Shown in pieces: positions 1 through 5,383 of a stretch of 12,209 nt of DNA. The DNA comes from Bacteroidota bacterium (GTDB lineage Bacteria > Bacteroidota > Bacteroidia > NS11-12g > UBA955). The notes below the pieces were generated by a model, which searched no databases, was not told where the DNA came from, and saw only the letters and a program-made list of their open reading frames with translations. Position 1 is the first letter of the stretch, and each line of letters opens with the position of its first letter. Both the position numbers and the translations under genes were made by a program. The stretch spans positions 1 through 12,209 of the forward strand of contig VMCP01000052.1 in assembly GCA_008081305.1 (NCBI GenBank). Reading direction: 5' to 3'.

Positions 1-531
1 AAGAACCTCACATCTGTAACGTTTTTGAGCGATGCTGATTTCAAAAAAGAGGGTGAACAACCCAGTGTTTTTTTCGGAGAAGTATCAGAAATAGATTTTA
101 GTCTCGAAAACATATCTAAATCACAAATAACAACCAATTTTGTGAGAGGGCATTTTTTAGGAGCAGATAACGAAACATTTGTGCGCATCAGATGCGGTGC
201 TTGGAAACACCAACGCATCTACTTCTTACTGATTGCATTATTATTTGCAACAACTGGATTCTTAATTTATTATGCCCTACAGGCGCCTCACGGCTTTGAA
301 TATCCTGAGCAGTTTTATCAGATTTATGGGTATAATCACTCAGAATTCATCTACAACCTCGGTACAACTCTTGCCCTCATAATGGAGGGAATAATCATGG
401 TGGTTATGGGAATAATTTTCACCAAGTATAGAAACTTCAAAAATAGCCTCAAAGGCACAACCCATTACTTTCTAGGACTGTGGGAAGCAGAATCCATTAA
501 CAAACTTGAAATTCCCTTGGTATTTCGTTAA
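1..531 (+). CDS. Unrecognised two-helix membrane protein, 5' end missing
   Basis: The reading frame is open from the first base of the window, so the true start lies upstream; the TTG at 25 is only an internal codon. The visible part is 176 residues. It has a soluble N-terminal portion of about 70 residues, a hydrophobic helix at about 73-92 preceded by a basic stretch (WKHQR), an aromatic-rich loop of about 28 residues (many Tyr and Phe), and a second helix at about 121-141 followed by the basic segment TKYRNFKN. The likely topology is two membrane passes with both ends on the same side, the basic flanks favouring the cytoplasm. I do not recognise the family and assign no function. Its TAA interleaves with the stop of the convergent lipoprotein gene. 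Real coding is supported by the long open frame and by the exact tail-to-tail packing. Confidence 0.7.
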   Translation, partial: KNLTSVTFLSDADFKKEGEQPSVFFGEVSEIDFSLENISKSQITTNFVRGHFLGADNETFVRIRCGAWKHQRIYFLLIALLFATTGFLIYYALQAPHGFEYPEQFYQIYGYNHSEFIYNLGTTLALIMEGIIMVVMGIIFTKYRNFKNSLKGTTHYFLGLWEAESINKLEIPLVFR

Positions 532-1094
532 AACGCTGCTTTTTCCAAAAAGTTCACCATATCCTCCTCCCAAGATTTCGTTGGGAATTCCACTACTTCA
601 CCGAGCAATTTACCATTGAGCTCAAATCTCACGGTTGGCACTGCACCAAATGCACTTTTAATGTTTTTACCATCAATTTTATTTTTGTCTCTATTCACCC
701 TGTGATAGGTAAAATTAGCAGGCTCAACACCCATCACATCCAACACTTTCGATAAAGCAGGTACTCCCTCATGAGTATCTGGGCACCAATTACCACCCCA
801 TACCTCAACTTTCAGCGATGTTACATTATTACCTAAAAACAAGCTCAATGACTCCATTACCTCTTCCTTTGGTTGGTAGCTTTCATATTGTTTTCTCATG
901 TTGCCTAAAAAAATCTGGGCATTTTCTTTTTCAATAGCATCTCCTTGTTGAAGAACACTTTTAACGGTATTATTCAATTTTGTGTATACGGGCATATGGG
1001 TATTTGAAGTATTTAATACCTGCTTTTTTGATCCACAACCTGCAACAACCACTAACAAAAGCACGTATTTCAACCAACGATTTAAAACGTTCAT
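528..1094 (-). CDS. Thioredoxin-fold lipoprotein with a single active-site cysteine
   Basis: A 188-residue predicted lipoprotein. The N-terminus has a basic residue, a hydrophobic run at about 9-18 and the lipobox VAGC, giving the lipidated Cys20. No acidic stretch follows the cysteine, so the usual Bacteroidota surface-export signal seems absent and the protein probably faces the periplasm. The C-terminal half has a thioredoxin fold. An active-site segment GNWCPDT lies at 101-107 with Cys104, and a VPT turn at 152-154 would supply the cis-proline Pro153. The second catalytic cysteine is replaced by Thr107, so a dithiol oxidoreductase cycle within this motif is not possible. From memory, related Bacteroidota proteins with WCxDT or WCxDS motifs share this trait, so it is probably not a mutation. 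The substrate is unknown. The ATG at 1094 is the only start that keeps the signal peptide, and it lies 4 nt after a perfect -7 element. Confidence 0.85.
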   Translation of the reverse strand: MNVLNRWLKYVLLLVVVAGCGSKKQVLNTSNTHMPVYTKLNNTVKSVLQQGDAIEKENAQIFLGNMRKQYESYQPKEEVMESLSLFLGNNVTSLKVEVWGGNWCPDTHEGVPALSKVLDVMGVEPANFTYHRVNRDKNKIDGKNIKSAFGAVPTVRFELNGKLLGEVVEFPTKSWEEDMVNFLEKAAF

Positions 1095-1098
1095 CTAT

Positions 1099-1106
1099 CA
1101 AAGATA
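1099..1106 (-). promoter_or_regulatory. -7 promoter element of the thioredoxin-fold lipoprotein gene
   Basis: Read on the minus strand this is TATCTTTG, a perfect match to the Bacteroidota consensus TAnnTTTG. Only 4 nt separate it from the ATG at 1094, so transcription probably starts at or next to the start codon. A TTG at 1131-1129 (minus), 22 nt upstream, could serve as the -33 element. Confidence 0.65.
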
Positions 1107-1145
1107 ATACCTGCCGTTTTAGATCGCACAATGACCCAAATTTGC

Positions 1146-1153
1146 TACCTTCG
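1146..1153 (+). promoter_or_regulatory. -7 promoter element of the prenyl synthase operon
   Basis: TACCTTCG matches the Bacteroidota -7 consensus except for one C in place of T. It lies 9 nt before the ATG at 1163 and supports that start over the one at 980. No convincing -33 TTG is seen. The divergent lipoprotein element lies only 39 bp away, so the two promoters probably share or compete for upstream DNA. Confidence 0.6.
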
Positions 1154-1162
1154 CAGCAGCCT

Positions 1163-2140
1163 ATGGGCACTTCCATTGAGCAGATAAAAAAACCGATTGA
1201 GGCGGAGTTGAGCTTTTTTGAAAAAGAATTCAGAAAAAGCATGAAAACTCAAGTTCCCCTGCTCGATACAATCATGACGTATATCGTCAAGAGAAAAGGG
1301 AAGCAGATCAGACCTATTTTCGTCCTTTACAGCGCGAGTTTATTCGGAGACATTAACGAGAGAACCTATCGTGGTGCCTCACTCGTAGAACTACTACATA
1401 CTGCAACTCTCGTGCATGATGATGTAGTGGATGAAAGCAACATGCGTCGTGGTTTTTTTAGCATCAACGCCCTTTGGAAAAACAAGATCGCCGTTTTAGT
1501 TGGTGATTTTTTGTTATCAAAAGGTCTTCTACTCAGTGTTAAAAACAAGGACTACGATTTACTCGAAATTCTAAGTACTGCAGTGGAGCAGATGTCTGAA
1601 GGTGAATTACTCCAATTAGAACGTGCACGTTTTATGAATACCACCGAAGAGGTTTATTTCGATATCATTCGTAAAAAAACAGCTTCGCTCATCGCATCCT
1701 GCTGTGAAATTGGTGCTAAATCTACCACTGATAATCCCGAGGAAGTAGAGAAAATGCGCCTATTCGGAGAAAAAATCGGACTAGCATTTCAAATTCGCGA
1801 TGACCTCTTTGATTTTGGAGAAAATAAAAGTGGTAAACCGGCAGGTTTGGATATCAAGGAGAAAAAACTAACCCTCCCGATTATCCATGCTTTTCAAAAC
1901 GCGCCAAGCGCCGAGGTGAAATCAATTAGGAAATTGATTAAATCAAAATCCCCAGATCACAAAAAAATGTATGAAGTGGTCCACTTCATACGCAAATACA
2001 AAGGGATAGAATACGCCACAAATAAAATGAATCAACTGCGCGATGAAGCCTTTGAGATTTTAGATCAGCTTAAAAGCGATTCAATCTATAATCGTCATTT
2101 ACACGAACTTGTTAACTTTGTCATAGACCGAACCGTATAA
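1163..2140 (+). CDS. ispB: All-trans polyprenyl diphosphate synthase, IspB-like
   Basis: A 325-residue trans-prenyltransferase that condenses isopentenyl diphosphate onto an allylic diphosphate, most likely making the side chain of menaquinone. The family motifs are present: GKQIRP at 46-51, the first aspartate-rich motif DDVVD at 86-90 followed by ESNMRRG, and the second DDLFD at 213-217, preceded by FQIR. The segment LLHTATLVHDD before the first motif has Ala and Thr at the fifth and fourth positions upstream. Such small residues are typical of long-chain synthases, and the segment closely resembles E. coli IspB as I recall it. The frame is open back to 980, but that extension would be antisense to the lipoprotein gene, so I choose the ATG at 1163. 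It is the first gene of a three-gene operon. Two inverted repeats lie in its 3' part. Confidence 0.92.
   Translation: MGTSIEQIKKPIEAELSFFEKEFRKSMKTQVPLLDTIMTYIVKRKGKQIRPIFVLYSASLFGDINERTYRGASLVELLHTATLVHDDVVDESNMRRGFFSINALWKNKIAVLVGDFLLSKGLLLSVKNKDYDLLEILSTAVEQMSEGELLQLERARFMNTTEEVYFDIIRKKTASLIASCCEIGAKSTTDNPEEVEKMRLFGEKIGLAFQIRDDLFDFGENKSGKPAGLDIKEKKLTLPIIHAFQNAPSAEVKSIRKLIKSKSPDHKKMYEVVHFIRKYKGIEYATNKMNQLRDEAFEILDQLKSDSIYNRHLHELVNFVIDRTV
1920..1939. repeat. Inverted repeat inside the prenyl synthase gene, 8-bp arms
   Basis: The arms AATCAATT (1920-1927) and AATTGATT (1932-1939) are perfectly complementary around the 4-nt loop AGGA. It is AT-rich and could arise by chance, but it lies only 30 bp before a stronger dyad. 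Confidence 0.6.
1969..1991. repeat. Perfect 11-bp dyad inside the prenyl synthase gene
   Basis: GTATGAAGTGG (1969-1979) is followed by one T and then its exact reverse complement (1981-1991). The dyad encodes part of a helix (YEVVHFI) late in the synthase. Its operator-like geometry suits a dimeric DNA-binding protein better than a hairpin, since a 1-nt loop must open. Its function is unknown. Confidence 0.8.
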
Positions 2141-2141
2141 C

Positions 2142-2636
2142 ATGAAAGTATCGTATCGTGAACAACAGATAGAATTAGAAAAGAACGAGGGTATCTATAT
2201 AACTGACGAAACCTCGGGAATCGAAATCATTCAACGCGATGAAGAAACCTTGTTCATTGTTACAAAAAATAAGGTACATACCGTTCGATGCCTTGAAATC
2301 AACAAAGACGAAAAGAAAATCACTCTTCTTCACGAAGGTCAAAAAACACACCTTTCCCTAGCAGAGCCAATGGACGAATTACTCAAGTCCATGGGATTAG
2401 AAGGTGCGCTCACTCCAAAAATCAATGACTTAAAGGCTCCAATGCCTGGTTTAGTTTTAGATGTTGTAATTACAGCAGGAGACATCGTCTCCAAAGGAGA
2501 TACACTACTCATTCTTGAAGCCATGAAGATGGAAAATACCATCAAAGCACCCGCTGATCTCAAAATAAAAGAAATCCATACGGCAACCGGGTCTGCAGTA
2601 GATAAAAATCAAGTTTTAATCACCTTTGATTCTTAG
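2142..2636 (+). CDS. Biotin carboxyl carrier protein (biotinyl-domain subunit)
   Basis: A 164-residue protein ending in a biotinyl/lipoyl domain at about 95-164. The biotinylation motif EAMKMEN (126-132) puts the modified lysine at Lys129. It is preceded by KAPMPGLV (98-105), the usual first strand of carriers in acyl-CoA carboxylases and oxaloacetate decarboxylases. The N-terminal 90 residues form a separate beta-rich domain resembling the linker of propionyl-CoA carboxylase alpha subunits. The protein should shuttle carboxybiotin between a biotin carboxylase and a carboxyltransferase, but neither partner is encoded here. Methionines on both sides of the lysine and the Glu-Ala before it favour biotin over lipoate. 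The start is 1 nt after the synthase stop, implying translational coupling. Which acyl-CoA substrate it serves cannot be told from this window. Confidence 0.9.
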   Translation: MKVSYREQQIELEKNEGIYITDETSGIEIIQRDEETLFIVTKNKVHTVRCLEINKDEKKITLLHEGQKTHLSLAEPMDELLKSMGLEGALTPKINDLKAPMPGLVLDVVITAGDIVSKGDTLLILEAMKMENTIKAPADLKIKEIHTATGSAVDKNQVLITFDS

Positions 2637-2639
2637 AAA

Positions 2640-4070
2640 ATGGAGCGCCGATGGGCAAATCGGTCTTGGGCGATCTTTTTTCTTATATACGCCATTTTAG
2701 GGATAATAAACCTAGATACGCTTCCCGTTGCTTGGACCGACGAAGTACTCAATTTAGATCCTGCCGTACAATACACCATGTCCGGGGAATACCGTTCTGC
2801 CCTCTGGCCTAATCCAAATTCTGATGTCATATTTGCCGGCTACCTTCCCTTGATTCAATGGGTTCACCACATTACCCTCAGCATTTTACCTTTAGAAATT
2901 TTCTGGATTCGCTTGCCCTTTTTCCTACTATCCTTATTGAGTCTCGTTTTATTTAAACAATTACTACAAGTAAAAATCGGCCGTGATGCTATCCTTCTCA
3001 CATTACTAACGACTATCGTTTTTTTAGATAAAACCGTTTTTGAGATGAGTCGTAGTATGAGGGTAGAACCTTTGTTGATTTTCTTTACATTATTTTATCT
3101 CTACCTCAAGGAAAAAAACCAGTTCATTTTTCTGCGGTTCCTTTTGTTAGGTTTTCTATCAATGGGACATCTGTATGTTTGGCCATTGGTTCTCGCTTTT
3201 GTAATCAATGAAGTCCGACTATCAAAAATCAAACAGAGCGCCTCTGGCTTGGTTGTTTTTCTAATACCTGCCGTTCTTTTCTTGTCTCAACTGCATTGGG
3301 ATACAACCCCAATCAAAGAACAGTTATTTCATCAGGTTGCTCAGCATCGTATTAACGAGACTGATTTAAAATCATCACCATTGATGAATTCTATTTGGTT
3401 TCGTTTCTATCCTCATTATAAAGAACAACCATTGATGCCTTTGATATATCTCGCCACAATTCTAAGTGTCCTTTATATCCTAATAAAAAATATTTCCCTT
3501 AAAAAATGGAATCCTAAAACCCTTTATTTATTTGGTTTTACTGGGATGTTGATTTTAATTTTTGTCTTCATGACTCCGCAATATCGATACTTACCATTGT
3601 TACTTGTTTTAGGGATTTTATGGGCACCTATCAAACTAAATCATCGATCAACAACCTTCATATTGGTATTGCTATGTGTCAATCTTTCGCTCTCATTCGT
3701 AGGACGACATACGGCAGCATTAACACAGCGTGAAAGTCGCAACCCTGTGCCGGTGTTCGACTTCTTACACAAGCATATTGAAGGTGAAACTCCATTAATT
3801 CTAGGGGAAAGTATTGGATACTATTACGCTTATCGAGGTATACCTAGAAATGCAAAACGCATGACATACGGGATAGACTTTTACCCGCAACATCAAGACT
3901 GGGCTGAACACGATAAGGTTTACCTCTTAACCAAAGAGTTGCGCCCAAACGAGGAACCCATCGCTTACTATAAATCTCAAAATGAAACGTGGGAACTACC
4001 TAAATGGGCCAAGAAATTTGCCAAGGGAGGAACCTACAATGGCACTTATATCTACAAATTGAAGAATTAG
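2640..4070 (+). CDS. Multi-pass GT-C glycosyltransferase, GT39/ArnT-like
   Basis: A 476-residue integral membrane protein with about ten hydrophobic helices up to about residue 355, then a soluble C-terminal domain of about 110 residues. After the first helix (about 10-26) comes a loop with the acidic pair Asp34-Glu35 (AWTDEVLN). This is where GT-C enzymes of the Pmt/ArnT type hold their catalytic acidic motif. SRSMRVEP at 137-144 is in the position of the conserved arginine region of this superfamily. Such enzymes use polyprenyl-phosphate-linked sugars and act on the periplasmic side; acceptor and sugar are unknown. It lies 3 nt after the biotin carrier gene. A shared polyprenyl theme with the upstream synthase is possible but not shown. 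Its TAG interleaves with the stop of the convergent plug gene. The family assignment rests on topology and the DE motif. Confidence 0.8.
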   Translation: MERRWANRSWAIFFLIYAILGIINLDTLPVAWTDEVLNLDPAVQYTMSGEYRSALWPNPNSDVIFAGYLPLIQWVHHITLSILPLEIFWIRLPFFLLSLLSLVLFKQLLQVKIGRDAILLTLLTTIVFLDKTVFEMSRSMRVEPLLIFFTLFYLYLKEKNQFIFLRFLLLGFLSMGHLYVWPLVLAFVINEVRLSKIKQSASGLVVFLIPAVLFLSQLHWDTTPIKEQLFHQVAQHRINETDLKSSPLMNSIWFRFYPHYKEQPLMPLIYLATILSVLYILIKNISLKKWNPKTLYLFGFTGMLILIFVFMTPQYRYLPLLLVLGILWAPIKLNHRSTTFILVLLCVNLSLSFVGRHTAALTQRESRNPVPVFDFLHKHIEGETPLILGESIGYYYAYRGIPRNAKRMTYGIDFYPQHQDWAEHDKVYLLTKELRPNEEPIAYYKSQNETWELPKWAKKFAKGGTYNGTYIYKLKN

Positions 4071-5350
4071 CGATTGGGCTGGGAGTTAGACAAACCGTAA
4101 CCAATAAGCTGATCATAGGGCAACATTTGGTTGCGGTGGTAGATCAGAACCGCATAATTATTTTCAGCTACCGCATGTGAGGCCTCAAATGGTTCAAACA
4201 TCAACCCCTGTTCTGTTTTCACCCCGTACATGTAATTATAGAATCCTTGCTTAAGCAGAATAATAGCCTCGTATTGACCTCGATCTTCATTGTAATACAT
4301 TTTAAAATTCTCATCTACTTTCCAATCGCTCAACTGACCATATACGTACACGGGTTCTTCACGTTCATCGGCAATCAAAGAAAAATGCACAAAACAGTAA
4401 TCACTACCTCTCGGCAAACCGGATGGCATATCTCGATTATCGTAATACACCCTACCATTATAATCCTTCCAATTGGCGTAGGCGTCGTTTAACCTAGACC
4501 GATCGGTAATCAGCCAAATATGCTTTTGACCACCTATGTTTTCTCTTTTTTTCACTCCAGCTGCGGCGGACTGAAGGCTTCGTATATCGAAAAATCTAAA
4601 TTCATTATTACCCCAAAATTGGGTGCCTATCATTTGCTGATATTGGAAACTGTTGCCTTTAATAAATTGAGGTTTTAAATTGGTGATACTACTCATCCAA
4701 TCATTGTTTTGCATCACCACCGCCGTTAGATCATGATGAGGATTGGGCATAAAATATGAAGATGCCGTCTTGTTAAAAATAAAGTTAACCTGCTGCTGTT
4801 TATCACGAAACTCTACTTGACTACTTCTATTCACTTGAACCTGTACATTACCCTTGCTTTCTAAAACCATCATCCTCCGAGACAAGATGATATCCTCCGT
4901 ATCGTAATTACGGTAAACCAACAACAAATAATTTCCCGAGAGCTTAGGCTTCATATCTTGTGATGGAAGCTCTACTTCATAATGTACAAAATTGGTTAAT
5001 GTTCCGCTAGAGAATTGCACGTTATCAATCTCTTGAAACCCCATGCCATTGAGATATTGGGTTTTTGAAATGGCGGTAGGTTTCCAAAGGGCATCACAGT
5101 GAATCAGTGTCACTTGATAATAGTCTCTTTCTTCGGTCAACTGATCAAAACTCAATTTAAGCGCTGATTCTTTACCACCCAATGCAATTAATGGAAGGTT
5201 AAAACCACTGCTTTTATTTTCAAACACAATGGACCGAACATCACCTTCGTAAACGGCATTGGCATAACGAATACTGCTATCTGTGGTTCCTTGGAGATAA
5301 AGAAAAAACGTAGAAATAAATAAGCAAGTTAAACGTGAAATCAACTTCAT
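4067..5350 (-). CDS. Type IX secretion system plug-family protein (DUF5103)
   Basis: A 427-residue exported protein of the DUF5103 family. In Flavobacterium johnsoniae a member of this family plugs the SprA translocon of the type IX secretion system when PorV is absent. The start at 5350 gives a signal peptide (MKLISRL followed by a hydrophobic run) without a lipobox. The GTG at 5356 would lie almost on the promoter element and is rejected. The N-terminal domain begins around YANAVYEGDVRSI and includes conserved-looking stretches such as LLVYRNYDTEDIILSRRMM. The C-terminal domain has the segment VYVYGQLSDWK followed by FYNYMYG, which resembles a carbohydrate-binding or immunoglobulin-like fold. 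No other T9SS gene is in the window. It lies downstream of the ABC-F gene on the same strand but has its own promoter element, so co-transcription is optional. Confidence 0.85.
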   Translation of the reverse strand: MKLISRLTCLFISTFFLYLQGTTDSSIRYANAVYEGDVRSIVFENKSSGFNLPLIALGGKESALKLSFDQLTEERDYYQVTLIHCDALWKPTAISKTQYLNGMGFQEIDNVQFSSGTLTNFVHYEVELPSQDMKPKLSGNYLLLVYRNYDTEDIILSRRMMVLESKGNVQVQVNRSSQVEFRDKQQQVNFIFNKTASSYFMPNPHHDLTAVVMQNNDWMSSITNLKPQFIKGNSFQYQQMIGTQFWGNNEFRFFDIRSLQSAAAGVKKRENIGGQKHIWLITDRSRLNDAYANWKDYNGRVYYDNRDMPSGLPRGSDYCFVHFSLIADEREEPVYVYGQLSDWKVDENFKMYYNEDRGQYEAIILLKQGFYNYMYGVKTEQGLMFEPFEASHAVAENNYAVLIYHRNQMLPYDQLIGYGLSNSQPNR

Positions 5351-5357
5351 TGACACC

Positions 5358-5365
5358 CAAATATA
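5358..5365 (-). promoter_or_regulatory. -7 promoter element of the T9SS plug-family gene
   Basis: Read on the minus strand this is TATATTTG, a perfect TAnnTTTG match, 7 nt before the ATG at 5350. It sits in the 33-bp gap after the ABC-F gene and gives the plug gene its own promoter. It also argues against the GTG at 5356 as start, because a transcript would begin at or after it. Confidence 0.65.
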
Positions 5366-5383
5366 ACGGGTTTTATTAAGTAT

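Noticed and set aside
539..552. CTTTTT-CC-AAAAAG as a terminator at the first convergent junction
   Set aside because: Six AT-rich pairs with a 2-nt loop and no GC stem; not a credible intrinsic terminator. It also lies within the lipoprotein coding end.
980..1162. 61-residue N-terminal extension of the prenyl synthase starting at the ATG at 980
   Set aside because: It is antisense to the signal peptide region of the lipoprotein gene, has no family resemblance, and lies upstream of the -7 element at 1146-1153.
970..1242. 90-residue minus-strand open frame overlapping the lipoprotein and prenyl synthase starts
   Set aside because: Shadow frame across two well-supported genes and their promoters, with no recognisable domain.
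4247..4492. 81-residue hydrophobic plus-strand open frame inside the plug-family gene
   Set aside because: Antisense shadow of a strongly supported family; hydrophobicity follows from the complementary codons.
5351..5356. GTG start at 5356 for the plug-family gene
   Set aside because: It is 1 nt after the -7 element, so it would lie upstream of or at the transcription start; the ATG at 5350 begins a normal signal peptide.
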